Source: Amycolatopsis antarctica (GTDB taxonomy: Bacteria > Actinomycetota > Actinomycetes > Mycobacteriales > Pseudonocardiaceae). From it: 64,000 bases of DNA. The notes beneath the pieces were generated by a model, which was not told where the DNA came from, ran no database searches, and saw only the letters and a list, made by a program, of their open reading frames with translations. Positions 17,929 to 25,882 of this stretch are shown piece by piece. The stretch lies in assembly GCF_002262875.1 (NCBI RefSeq), contig NZ_NKYE01000020.1:58766-122765 (forward strand), read 5' to 3'. Both the position numbers and the translations under genes were made by a program. Position 1 is the stretch's first letter; every line of letters begins with the position of its first letter.

Positions 17929-18564
17929 ATGACCGAGATCGCTTCCGGCAACGCTACCCCGGCCAAACGGCGCGGCCGCCGCCCGGCCGGGCAGGACACC
18001 CGGACGGCGTTGCTCGACGCCGCTCGCGAGGCCTTCGCCAGATCCGGGTACGAGGGCGCGACCGTGCGGGACATCGCCGCCAGGGCCGGGGTGGACGCCG
18101 CGATGGTGAACCACTGGTTCGGCGGTAAGGAGGGCCTGTTCGGCCAGGCGGTGCTGAAGCTTCCGTTCAGCCCGGCCGAACTGGTCCGGCTGATCCTGGA
18201 CGGCCCGGAGGACGAACTCGCGGAGCGCATCGTCCGAACCTTCCTCACCCGCTGGGACGGGGCGGGCGGCGAGATCTTCACCGCGCTGGTCCGCAGCGTC
18301 GCCGGGCACTCCGAGGCCACCGGGGTGCTCAGGGACGTGTTCGTCCGGCACATCTTCGGCGAGCTGGTCAGCAAGGTCGCCCCCGACCACGCCGACCTGC
18401 GGGCCACGCTCTGCGCCACCCAGATGGTGGGCCTGGGCATCTCGCGCTACGTGCTCGCCTTCGAGCCACTGGCCTCGGCCGAGGTGGAACTCCTGGTCAC
18501 CGCTATCGCACCGAACCTGCAGCGCTACCTGACCGGCGACCTCGGCGACCTCGGCGACGGCTGA
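17929..18564 (+). CDS. TetR-family transcriptional regulator
   Basis: This 211-residue regulator has the N-terminal helix-turn-helix SGYEGATVRDIAARAGVDAAMVNHWFGGKEGLF (about 39-72), a textbook TetR domain, and a C-terminal helical ligand domain. It is transcribed away from trpE from a 92-bp gap and converges with hisI. The target is unknown. Its position makes it a candidate regulator of itself or of trpE, but nothing in the sequence proves this. Confidence 0.9.
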   Translation: MTEIASGNATPAKRRGRRPAGQDTRTALLDAAREAFARSGYEGATVRDIAARAGVDAAMVNHWFGGKEGLFGQAVLKLPFSPAELVRLILDGPEDELAERIVRTFLTRWDGAGGEIFTALVRSVAGHSEATGVLRDVFVRHIFGELVSKVAPDHADLRATLCATQMVGLGISRYVLAFEPLASAEVELLVTAIAPNLQRYLTGDLGDLGDG

Positions 18565-18572
18565 GCCCGTGG

Positions 18573-18947
18573 TCAGTCCGCGGGACCGCCGTCGGCCAGC
18601 AGCAGCCGGTCGTCCCCGTCGAAACAGGAATGGCGTCCCGTGTGGCAGGCCGGGCCGACCTGGTCGACGCGCATCAGCAGGGTGTCGCCGTCGCAGTCGA
18701 TCCGGATGTCGCGTACCCGCTGGGTGTGCCCGGACGTCTCGCCCTTGACCCACAGTTGCTGCCTGCTCCGGGAGAAGTAGGTGGCGCGCCGGGTGCGCAG
18801 GGTGGCCACCAGCGCCTCGTCGTTCATCCACGCGACCATCAGCACCTCGGCGGACACGTGCTCGACCACGACCACGCAGACCAGGCCGTCGACGGTGCGC
18901 TTGAGCCGCCCGGCGATCTCGGGCGGCAGGCCCGCGCCGGCGGTCAC
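18573..18947 (-). CDS. hisI: Phosphoribosyl-AMP cyclohydrolase
   Basis: HisI opens the purine ring of PR-AMP, the third step of His synthesis. The 124-residue protein has the zinc ligands in CHTGRHSCF, the magnesium-site DCDGD, and WMNDEAL. It is the single-domain form; no HisE is fused or nearby. The GTG overlaps the stop of the upstream membrane protein by 4 bp. Confidence 0.96.
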   Translation of the reverse strand: MTAGAGLPPEIAGRLKRTVDGLVCVVVVEHVSAEVLMVAWMNDEALVATLRTRRATYFSRSRQQLWVKGETSGHTQRVRDIRIDCDGDTLLMRVDQVGPACHTGRHSCFDGDDRLLLADGGPAD

Positions 18948-19333
18948 GCCTTCGCCCCGAGCACGAAGCGGCGCAGTGGCATGGAGTTGAGCAGCACGCC
19001 CGAGTAGATGTACCCGGCCGCGGCGAGGATCGAGAAGATCTTGATGACGACCGTGGCCGCGGCGGCGAGGAAGAACGCGTGCAGGATGCCGAAGATCACG
19101 ACGATCGCGAATCCGGCCAGCCGGGCGAACGGCATGCCGCGGGCGACGCCCGCGGCGACGATCGCGCCGAGCAGCAGGGTGGTCAGCGGCACCATCAGGG
19201 TGCGCGGCGAGGCCTCGGAGGTCAGCAGGATGATCGTGGCCAGCAGCACGTAGGCCAGCCCGACACCGGGCAGCAGCGCGCAGACGATCTTCACCTCGGC
19301 AGGCATCGTCCTTGTTCCGGGTTTCGATGTCAT
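18944..19333 (-). CDS. Small four-helix membrane protein between hisF and hisI
   Basis: The 129-residue protein has four clear hydrophobic segments (about 15-37, 46-63, 70-92, 94-112), and each end overlaps a his gene by 4 bp. It is therefore translated as part of the hisF-hisI run. No catalytic motif is visible and the family is not recognised. It might stabilise membrane association or simply travel with the operon. Confidence 0.85.
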   Translation of the reverse strand: MTSKPGTRTMPAEVKIVCALLPGVGLAYVLLATIILLTSEASPRTLMVPLTTLLLGAIVAAGVARGMPFARLAGFAIVVIFGILHAFFLAAAATVVIKIFSILAAAGYIYSGVLLNSMPLRRFVLGAKA

Positions 19334-20103
19334 CGGACCTCCACTCCCCCGGCGCGCAGCGCCTGTTTGACCTCGCCGATCTTCAACTCACCGAAATGGA
19401 AGACGCTCGCGGCCAGCACCGCGTCCGCCCCCGCCCGCACCGCGGGCAGGAAGTGCTCCGTGGTGCCCGCGCCGCCGCTGGCGATCACCGGAACCCGCAC
19501 GGCCGCGCGCACCAGGCGCAGCAGCTCCAGGTCGAACCCGGCCTTGGTGCCGTCGGCGTCCATCGAGTTGAGCAGGATCTCCCCGACGCCCAGCTCCTCG
19601 CCCCTCGCCGCCCACTCGATCGCGTCGATACCGGTGCCGGTACGGCCGCCGTGCGTGGTGACCTCGAACCCGGACGGGGTGGGTTCGCCGCCTTCGAGCA
19701 CGCGCCGGGCGTCCACCGAGAGCACGACGCACTGGGCGCCGAACCGCCGGGACGCCTCGCGCAGGAGTTCCGGCCGGGCGATGGCGGCGGTGTTGATGCC
19801 GACCTTGTCGGCGCCGGCCCGCAGCAGCCGGTTCACGTCCTCGGTGGAGCGGACGCCGCCGCCCACGGTCAGCGGGATGAAGACCTGCTCGGCGGTACGC
19901 CGGACCACGTCGAAGGTGGTCTCCCGGTTGCCGGAGGAAGCCGTGACGTCGAGGAAGGTCAGCTCGTCCGCACCCTCCGCGTCGTAGGCGCGGGCGAGTT
20001 CCACCGGGTCGCCCGCGTCCCGCAGGTCGGTGAAGTTGACCCCCTTCACCACCCGGCCGGCGTCGACGTCGAGACACGGGATCACCCTGACCGCTACGGA
20101 CAT
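19330..20103 (-). CDS. hisF: Imidazole glycerol phosphate synthase cyclase subunit
   Basis: HisF combines PRFAR with ammonia from HisH (23635) to give IGP and AICAR. The 257-residue barrel has the catalytic Asp in VIPCLDVDAGRVVKG and the second Asp in ILLNSMDADGTKAG, with phosphate sites GGGVRS and ASGGAG. The ATG at 20103 is preferred over an upstream in-frame start, because the family begins at MSVAVRVIPCLD. It is first in a hisF-membrane protein-hisI unit. Confidence 0.97.
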   Translation of the reverse strand: MSVAVRVIPCLDVDAGRVVKGVNFTDLRDAGDPVELARAYDAEGADELTFLDVTASSGNRETTFDVVRRTAEQVFIPLTVGGGVRSTEDVNRLLRAGADKVGINTAAIARPELLREASRRFGAQCVVLSVDARRVLEGGEPTPSGFEVTTHGGRTGTGIDAIEWAARGEELGVGEILLNSMDADGTKAGFDLELLRLVRAAVRVPVIASGGAGTTEHFLPAVRAGADAVLAASVFHFGELKIGEVKQALRAGGVEVR

Positions 20104-20251
20104 GCGGAACAGGTTACCCACCACGGCCCGGTACGAATTCGCGCCCGCGTGCAGCGGGGAGCGGGCGAACGGCGTCCACAGGACCGGGAGCAGTCCGATA
20201 CTGGGGAGGGCCGATGACCGGAGCGGAACGCGGGCGGAGGGGGAGGCGGCG

Positions 20252-20770
20252 ATGACGCCGGGCTTCGACGATTTCCTCGACGACCGCCTCGACGGCCTGC
20301 TGCGCTATGCGACGGCTCTGACCGGGGACCCCTATCTGGCGCAGGACATCGTCCAGGAGGTGCTGCTGCGCGCGCAGCAGAACTGGCACCGGATCGAGTC
20401 TCCGCCGACCTACGTGCGGAGGATGGTCACCAACGAGTACCTCTCCTGGCGGCGACGCCGGTCGGTGCGCTCGACGGTGCCGTCCGCGCCCGAGGTCCTC
20501 GACGCGCTCGGCACTCCGGTGGCCGACCCGTCCGCCCGTTACGACGAGCGGGACGCGATGCGCGGGCGGCTGGCCGCCCTGCCGCGCAAACAGCGCGCCG
20601 CCGTGGTGCTGCGCTACTACGAGGACTACTCCGATGCGGAGATCGCCACCGAACTCGGCTGCCGCGAGTCGACCGTACGAAGCCAGATCGCGCGTGCCCT
20701 GCGGGCGCTGCGCGACGCCGACCCGGCGGACGCCGACGCCTCCGCCGACAACTCGGGAGCCGTCCGATGA
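20252..20770 (+). CDS. SigE-family ECF sigma factor
   Basis: At 172 residues this is a group 4 sigma factor. Region 2 (about 5-70, with DPYLAQDIVQEVLLRAQQNW) and region 4 (about 108-155, LPRKQRAAVVLRYYEDYSDAEIATELGCRESTVRSQIARAL) are both clear. It matches the short SigE-like ECF subfamily common in actinobacteria. GGGAGG precedes the ATG. The next gene overlaps by 4 bp (ATGA) and encodes a membrane protein, a typical sigma/partner arrangement. Confidence 0.92.
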   Translation: MTPGFDDFLDDRLDGLLRYATALTGDPYLAQDIVQEVLLRAQQNWHRIESPPTYVRRMVTNEYLSWRRRRSVRSTVPSAPEVLDALGTPVADPSARYDERDAMRGRLAALPRKQRAAVVLRYYEDYSDAEIATELGCRESTVRSQIARALRALRDADPADADASADNSGAVR

Positions 20771-21813
20771 GCAACTCCACCGACACCGAGGACACCGGCA
20801 CCGAGGACCTCCTGCGTGCCGAACTGCGGGCGATCGCCGCCCGCGCCCCGCACGCCGGGGAGGTGCGCGTGGCGCTGGCGCGAGCACAGCAGCGGCGCCG
20901 CCGTCCGCCGAACCTGATGCTGGCCGCGGTCGCGGCCGCGGTGGTGCTGGTGGCGCTCGCGGTGCCGGTCGTGCTGAACGCCGCCGGACCGTCCACCTCG
21001 GATGTCGCGGCACCGCCCGCCTCGTCCGCGGCCTGCTGCCGGGCCCTGGAGTACGACGTCACCTGGCTGCCGGAGGGCCTCGTCGAACGCGAACGCGCCG
21101 CCGGGCCCGACGGTGCCGTGCAGACGCGCCGGTGGGCCGTCACCAACTGGGAAGAGGACGAGAACCTCGTCATGCCGGAGGTCCTGCTGGAGACCTACTC
21201 CCCGGACAAGGCGCCGTGGTCGGAGATGTCGGCCAAGATCGCCCGCTCCCCGGACACCTTCGAGATGGACGGCCGTATCGGCAGCGTCGACACGGCGAGC
21301 GACACCACCGCCCAGTTCACCTGGATCACCGAGTCCGGACGGGTGGCGCGGCTCAAGCTCGACAACGTCACCGACGCACGCGAGACCGGGTTGCGCATCG
21401 CCGCCTCGGTCCGGCCGGACGAGCAGGCCCGGACCACGGCGCGGATCGCGTTCGGACCGCTGCCCGCCGGAACCGTGGATGCCTCGGCGAAGGTGTGGGG
21501 CTTCTCCCCGCTGGACGGCAGGACGGAACTGACGGCCACGCAGGCGGTCGAGCCCCGGCTGGAACTGATCCGGGCGAGTCTGGACCCGGCGAGGCCGCCG
21601 ATGGCGGCGGCCCGGCCCGTGCCGCTGGACAGCGCGGCGAGCGGCGCGACGACAGCCTACGTCTGGGAGCGTCAGGTCCAGATTCCGCTGGGGGACGGCA
21701 GCATGCTGACGGTGTCCTCGTTGAGCTCCGAGACCGAGGAGCAGTTGCTGGCGATCGCGGCGGGCATCAGCGTCGACCGGGGCGTGGACCAGTCCTGGAT
21801 CGGCAGCCCGTGA
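20767..21813 (+). CDS. Membrane protein paired with the sigma factor
   Basis: The 348-residue protein has a cytoplasmic N-terminus of about 55 residues, one transmembrane helix (about 58-77, MLAAVAAAVVLVALAVPVVL) and an extracytoplasmic domain of about 265 residues with one CC pair near its start. Topology and the ATGA overlap with the sigma gene suggest an anti-sigma or signal-sensing role. However, the HXXXCXXC zinc anti-sigma motif is absent and the outer domain is not recognised. Confidence 0.82.
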   Translation: MSNSTDTEDTGTEDLLRAELRAIAARAPHAGEVRVALARAQQRRRRPPNLMLAAVAAAVVLVALAVPVVLNAAGPSTSDVAAPPASSAACCRALEYDVTWLPEGLVERERAAGPDGAVQTRRWAVTNWEEDENLVMPEVLLETYSPDKAPWSEMSAKIARSPDTFEMDGRIGSVDTASDTTAQFTWITESGRVARLKLDNVTDARETGLRIAASVRPDEQARTTARIAFGPLPAGTVDASAKVWGFSPLDGRTELTATQAVEPRLELIRASLDPARPPMAAARPVPLDSAASGATTAYVWERQVQIPLGDGSMLTVSSLSSETEEQLLAIAAGISVDRGVDQSWIGSP

Positions 21814-21875
21814 CGGCGGCCCGCCCGGCGTGCGGGGACTCGGCGCGCGCGGGCGGCAGTGGCTACGCTCGGCGT

Positions 21876-22262
21876 ATGGGATCCGAATTCGAGCGACTGG
21901 CCGCCGAGAAGTACCTGATGCTCACCACGTTCCGGAAGAACGGGGACCGGGTCGGCACGGCCGTGTGGGCGGGCCGGGACGCCGGGGAGCTGACCGTCTG
22001 GACGGAACGCGACTCGGGCAAGGTCAAGCGCATCCGCAACAACGGCACGGTGGAACTGACCGCCTGCGACGTCCGGGGCAAGAAGACGCACGGGGCCACG
22101 ATCACCGGCACGGCCCGCGTCCTCGACGACGCCGGGACCCGGCGCGTACGCGAGTCGATCGAGCGGAAGTACGGCCTCGTCGGCAAGGTCACCATGTTCT
22201 TCAGCCGCCTGCGCGGCGGCTCCGAGCGCACCGTGGGCCTGGCGATCTCGGTCGACGGCTGA
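21876..22262 (+). CDS. PPOX-class F420-type oxidoreductase
   Basis: This 128-residue split-barrel flavin/F420-binding protein shows the family pattern LMLTTFRKNGDRVGTAVW, VWTERDSGKVKRIRNNGTVELTACDVRGKK and a C-terminal RTVGLAISVDG. Such proteins reduce varied substrates with F420H2 or bind F420/FMN. The substrate is unknown. It is monocistronic and converges with priA across a small hairpin. Confidence 0.88.
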   Translation: MGSEFERLAAEKYLMLTTFRKNGDRVGTAVWAGRDAGELTVWTERDSGKVKRIRNNGTVELTACDVRGKKTHGATITGTARVLDDAGTRRVRESIERKYGLVGKVTMFFSRLRGGSERTVGLAISVDG

Positions 22263-22278
22263 GGCCTCCGCCGCTCAG
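22259..22278. terminator. Hairpin holding the stops of the PPOX gene and priA
   Basis: CTGAGGC and GCCGCTCAG pair around CTCC. Both converging stop codons are inside the arms. Confidence 0.45.
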
Positions 22279-23012
22279 GTCCCTGCGACGGCGGCCAGTG
22301 CCTCGGGGAGGGTGAAAGCGCCCGCGTAGAGCGCCTTTCCGACGATCGCGCCCTCCACCCCGGCGGAACGCAGCGCGGCGAGCGTCCGCAGATCGTCCAC
22401 ACTGGACACACCGCCGGAGGCGACGATCGGCGCGTCGGTCCGGGCGGTGACCTCGCGCAGCAGGTCCACGTTCGGCCCGCGCAGCGTTCCGTCCTTGCTC
22501 ACGTCGGTCACCACGTAGCGGGTGGCGCCGTCGGCGTCGAGCCGGGCGAGCACCTCCCACAGGTCGCCACCGTCCTGCGTCCAGCCGCGGGCGGCCAGCC
22601 GGTGACCCCGCTCGGTGATGCGCACGTCCAGTCCGATCGCGACGCGGTCGCCGTGCTCGGCGATCACCTTGGCGCACCAGGCCGGGTCCTCGAGGGCCGC
22701 GGTGCCGAGATTCACCCGGCGGGCCCCGGTCTCCAGCGCCGCCGCCAGCGAGGCGTCGTCGCGGATGCCGCCGGAGAGCTCCACCCGGACGTCCAGCTTG
22801 CCGACGACACCGGCCAGCAGCTCACGGTTCGAGCCCTTGCCGAACGCGGCGTCCAGGTCGACGAGGTGGATCCATTCCGCGCCGTCGGCCTGCCAGGCGA
22901 GCGCGGCGTCGAGCGGGTCGCCGTAGGAGGTCTCGGTCCCGGCCTCCCCCTGCACCAGGCGGACGGCCTGGCCGTCGGCAACGTCAACAGCGGGAAGCAG
23001 CTCGAAAGTCAC
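22275..23012 (-). CDS. priA: Bifunctional HisA/TrpF isomerase
   Basis: PriA isomerises both ProFAR (His pathway) and PRA (Trp pathway). The 245-residue barrel has the family landmarks LLPAVDVADGQAVRLVQGEAG, VELSGGIRDD, and VTDVSKDGTLRGPN carrying the second catalytic Asp. No separate trpF is present here, as expected for an actinobacterium with PriA. The start is GTG, 118 bp after a VOC gene. One GTCCA-N3-TGGAC copy lies inside. Confidence 0.95.
   Translation of the reverse strand: MTFELLPAVDVADGQAVRLVQGEAGTETSYGDPLDAALAWQADGAEWIHLVDLDAAFGKGSNRELLAGVVGKLDVRVELSGGIRDDASLAAALETGARRVNLGTAALEDPAWCAKVIAEHGDRVAIGLDVRITERGHRLAARGWTQDGGDLWEVLARLDADGATRYVVTDVSKDGTLRGPNVDLLREVTARTDAPIVASGGVSSVDDLRTLAALRSAGVEGAIVGKALYAGAFTLPEALAAVAGT
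22395..22407. repeat. GTCCA-N3-TGGAC palindrome, copy 3
   Basis: GTCCACACTGGAC inside priA. Confidence 0.8.
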
Positions 23013-23130
23013 GGGCCAACTATAGGAGCACCGTGGCCGCCGCCCGTCCGGGAGGTACCGGCCGCCACGGTGCGGTGCTCGGCGAGCGCGCTCGTTCGCG
23101 GCGCGAGGCCGGGGACGCGTTCGCGGCCCG

Positions 23131-23565
23131 TCAGTCCAGGCAGAACTCGTTGCCCTCGACGTCCTGCATCACGATGCACGACTCGTCGTAGCCATCGGCA
23201 GGCATCAGCCGCACCTGGACCGCGCCGAGTGCGACCAGCCGCGCGCACTCGGCCTCCAGGGTGGCGAGGCGCTCCTCGCCCACGAGGCCGGTGCCGGCCC
23301 GCACGTCGAGGTGCAGCCGGTTCTTGCCCGCCTTGCTCTCCGGAACGCGCTGGAAGAACAGCCGCGGGCCCACACCCGAGGGATCGACGCAGGCGAACGC
23401 CGAGCCCTGGTGCTCGGGCGGCAGCGAGCGATCGAAATCGCCCCACGTGGCGAACCCCTCCGGCGGCGGTGGCACGACGTACCCCAGCACCTCACACCAG
23501 AAGCGAGCGACGCGCTCGGGCTCCGCACAGTCGAAGGTCACCTGGAACTGTTTGATCGATGTCAC
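23131..23565 (-). CDS. VOC-family protein (glyoxalase-like)
   Basis: The 144-residue protein has paired beta-alpha-beta-beta-beta modules: FQVTFDCAEPERVARFWCEVLGY at the start and a C-terminal module ending in DVEGNEFCLD, whose Glu is a usual metal ligand position. This is the vicinal oxygen chelate fold seen in glyoxalases, dioxygenases and resistance proteins. The substrate is not predictable. It lies between hisH and priA but shows no known link to histidine synthesis. Confidence 0.85.
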   Translation of the reverse strand: MTSIKQFQVTFDCAEPERVARFWCEVLGYVVPPPPEGFATWGDFDRSLPPEHQGSAFACVDPSGVGPRLFFQRVPESKAGKNRLHLDVRAGTGLVGEERLATLEAECARLVALGAVQVRLMPADGYDESCIVMQDVEGNEFCLD

Positions 23566-23634
23566 AGGTCCACCATAGTGAGCGGTTCAGCTCGACGACA
23601 CGCGAATATCGTCGCCAAGGCCGGGAAGTGGCGG

Positions 23635-24264
23635 TCAGAGCGTGCCCAGCCAGTTGCGCAGCAGCCGGGCGCCCGCGTCACCGGATTTCTCCGGGTGGAA
23701 CTGGGTCGCCCACAGCGGCCCGTTCTCCACGGCCGCGACGAAGTCCTCACCGTGCTCGGCCCAGGTGACCTTCGGCTGCTGCCCGGCGAGACCGGAGACG
23801 AGTTCCCAGTCGCGGGCCGCGTAGGAGTGGACGAAGTAGAAGCGCTCGTCCGGTTCGATGCCGGCGAACAGCACCGAGTCGGCCGGCGGACGGACGGTAT
23901 TCCAGCCCATGTGCGGCAGGATCCCGGCGTGCAGCCGTTCCACGGTGCCCGGCCACTCCCCCGCGCCTTCGGTGGCCTCGCCGTGCTCCACCCCGCGTTC
24001 GAACAGGATCTGCATGCCGACGCAGATGCCCAGCACCGGGCGGCCGCCCGCGAGCCGGGTGCCGATGATCTTCTCCCCGCCGACGGCGAGCAGTCCGCGC
24101 ATGCAGGCGGCGAACGCACCGACGCCGGGCACGACGAGCCCGTCGGCCTCCAGCGCGGTACGCGGGTCGGCGGTGACCTCGACGTCGGCTCCCGCGCGTT
24201 CGACGGCGCGTTCGACGGAACGGAGGTTGCCGGACCCGTAGTCCAGGACGACGACGCGAGGCAC
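23635..24264 (-). CDS. hisH: Imidazole glycerol phosphate synthase glutaminase subunit
   Basis: HisH hydrolyses glutamine and channels ammonia to HisF. The 209-residue class I amidotransferase has the oxyanion and nucleophile segments LVVPGVGAF and GICVGMQILFE (Cys), and the His/Glu pair in TQFHPEKSG. The GTG at 24264 gives the family start VPRVVVLDYGSGNLRS; longer upstream frames run into the MFS gene. It starts 10 bp after the MFS stop and is probably co-transcribed with it. Confidence 0.96.
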   Translation of the reverse strand: MPRVVVLDYGSGNLRSVERAVERAGADVEVTADPRTALEADGLVVPGVGAFAACMRGLLAVGGEKIIGTRLAGGRPVLGICVGMQILFERGVEHGEATEGAGEWPGTVERLHAGILPHMGWNTVRPPADSVLFAGIEPDERFYFVHSYAARDWELVSGLAGQQPKVTWAEHGEDFVAAVENGPLWATQFHPEKSGDAGARLLRNWLGTL

Positions 24265-24274
24265 GCCGTCCAGG

Positions 24275-25426
24275 CTAGCGGGAACGGCCCGCCCGCCACG
24301 CGACGGGCAGCAGGACCACCGCCACGCCTGCCAGCAGCCCGAAGGCGCCCGGGTATCCGATGCCCGCCACGGCCGCACCGACGGCAACGGCCCCGAGGCC
24401 CTGCCCCGCGTCGTAGGCGACGTTCCAGACCACGCTCGCCTGCCCCGCCGGGGCGCGCACGAACATCGCCACCAGTGAGTCGTTCTGCACCACACCGAAA
24501 CCGATACCGAACACGGCGACGGCCAGGATGGCGGCCACCGGCTGTCGCGTGCCGAGCGCGAAGACCACCAGCCCGAGCGCGATCAGTGCCAGCGCGAAGG
24601 GCAGCATCCGTCCCGGTGCGGCGAACCGGTCACCGGCGTGGCCCGCCGCCCACCGTGCCAGCAGGACGGTCGCGGTGACCGCGAGCAGCGCGAGCGCCGC
24701 GTGCGCGGGAAGCACGATCGGCAGGAACGTGACGAACGCGCCGAAACCGATCGAGCCGCCGATCATCACCAGCCACGGCCGCCAGGTGACGTCCACAGTG
24801 GACACGATGCGGGTGCGTTCCTCCCGTCCCGGCACCAGTCCGGGCAGCAGCAGGAACGGCACGATCGCGGCCAGCGGCAGCACCGCGGCGAGGAGGAACA
24901 CGGGCGGGAAACCCCAGTGGGAGGCGACCAGGGTGCCCAGAGGCAGTCCGGCGAGCTGGGGCACCCCGGTCGCCAGTCCGTAGAGACCGGAGCCGCGGGC
25001 CAGTGCGTCCGCGGGCAGCAGCTCGGCGATCAGTGCGCTCCCGCAGACGGTGAGCAGTCCGAAGCCGAGCCCGCGCAGGAGGGAGATCGCGAGGATCCAG
25101 GGCGCGTCCACGGCGAGGATGAGCAGGGGCGCGGGCAGTCCGAGCAGCGAGGCCCCCAGCAGCAGCACGGTCCGGTAGCCGTATGCCCGCACGAGGGCGG
25201 GCACCACGAGCTGGGCGAGCACCGTGCTGCCCATGAACACGCCGGTCGCCGCCCCCGCCGCGAACGCGCCCGCCCCCTGGCGCACGGCCCAGGACGGCAC
25301 GACGGACAGCAGCAGTGCGTATCCGGTGAACGCCGCGCAGGTGCCGAGCAGCATGAGCCGGAAGTCGCGCTCGCGCAGGGGCGAGCGGAACGGACGGCGA
25401 CCGGGGGCCGTCAGGGGCGCGGACAT
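24275..25426 (-). CDS. MFS transporter
   Basis: This 383-residue protein has about twelve hydrophobic helices. The first half carries an MFS-like loop (RAYGYRTVLLLGAS) after helix 2. It sits directly before hisH, a place where many actinobacteria have an MFS gene. The substrate is unknown; drug or amino acid export would both fit. It contains one GTCCA-N3-TGGAC copy. It begins a left-going run MFS-hisH-VOC-priA. Confidence 0.9.
   Translation of the reverse strand: MSAPLTAPGRRPFRSPLRERDFRLMLLGTCAAFTGYALLLSVVPSWAVRQGAGAFAAGAATGVFMGSTVLAQLVVPALVRAYGYRTVLLLGASLLGLPAPLLILAVDAPWILAISLLRGLGFGLLTVCGSALIAELLPADALARGSGLYGLATGVPQLAGLPLGTLVASHWGFPPVFLLAAVLPLAAIVPFLLLPGLVPGREERTRIVSTVDVTWRPWLVMIGGSIGFGAFVTFLPIVLPAHAALALLAVTATVLLARWAAGHAGDRFAAPGRMLPFALALIALGLVVFALGTRQPVAAILAVAVFGIGFGVVQNDSLVAMFVRAPAGQASVVWNVAYDAGQGLGAVAVGAAVAGIGYPGAFGLLAGVAVVLLPVAWRAGRSR
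24791..24803. repeat. GTCCA-N3-TGGAC palindrome, copy 4
   Basis: GTCCACAGTGGAC inside the MFS gene. On the coding strand it reads Ser-Thr-Val-Asp with the rare ACT codon. Confidence 0.8.
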
Positions 25427-25595
25427 CCTGCCATTTCTAGTACGAGCGTACCTGTTTTGTCCACCCGCCGCCCGGCGATGCCCATCACTCCCTCGCCGCG
25501 GACCGGATGTGCGCGCTGCGTGTGCGGCGAGATGCCCGGAGTCACGACGACGTGCGTGGGCCCGGGATGCCGCCGCGAGCGTATGCCCGTACCGC

Positions 25596-25621
25596 GTTTC
25601 GATCGCTGCCCACGTGGGTAG
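25596..25621 (+). promoter_or_regulatory. Candidate stress-sigma promoter
   Basis: GTTT (25596-25599), 16 bp, then GGGTAG (25616-25621) resembles the GTTT/GGGTAT promoters read by SigB/SigF-group sigma factors in actinobacteria. A CCCACGTGGG palindrome overlaps it (25609-25618). It lies 36 bp before the small gene at 25658. Confidence 0.4.
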
Positions 25622-25657
25622 TAACCGGTCCTAGCGGCTCGTCGTGGAGGAGAAACG

Positions 25658-25876
25658 ATGTTCGGCCACCCGGATCTGGATCGCCTGCTCGACGCGTGGC
25701 GCCAGGACATCGACAGCGTTCCGTTCCCTGTAATGCGCGTCCCCGAGGAGCTTCGCGCGGCCCCCGGGCCCGCCGGATCGGAGCTGCCCGTCCAGCGCCG
25801 CGGCGGCGAGACCCCTGGCGACCGGACGAACGACTGCCCCTCCTTCACCGCCTGGCAGCCTCCCCTCAACGCCTAG
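25658..25876 (+). CDS. Small hypothetical protein, 72 residues
   Basis: A strong GGAGGAGA ribosome-binding site 6 bp before the ATG supports this gene. The N-terminus FGHPDLDRLLDAWRQDID looks helical and amphipathic; the rest is rich in Pro, Arg and Gly and may be disordered. No family is recognised. It is divergent from the MFS gene and converges with the transketolase pair. A possible stress-type promoter lies upstream. Confidence 0.55.
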   Translation: MFGHPDLDRLLDAWRQDIDSVPFPVMRVPEELRAAPGPAGSELPVQRRGGETPGDRTNDCPSFTAWQPPLNA

Positions 25877-25882
25877 TGGCGG

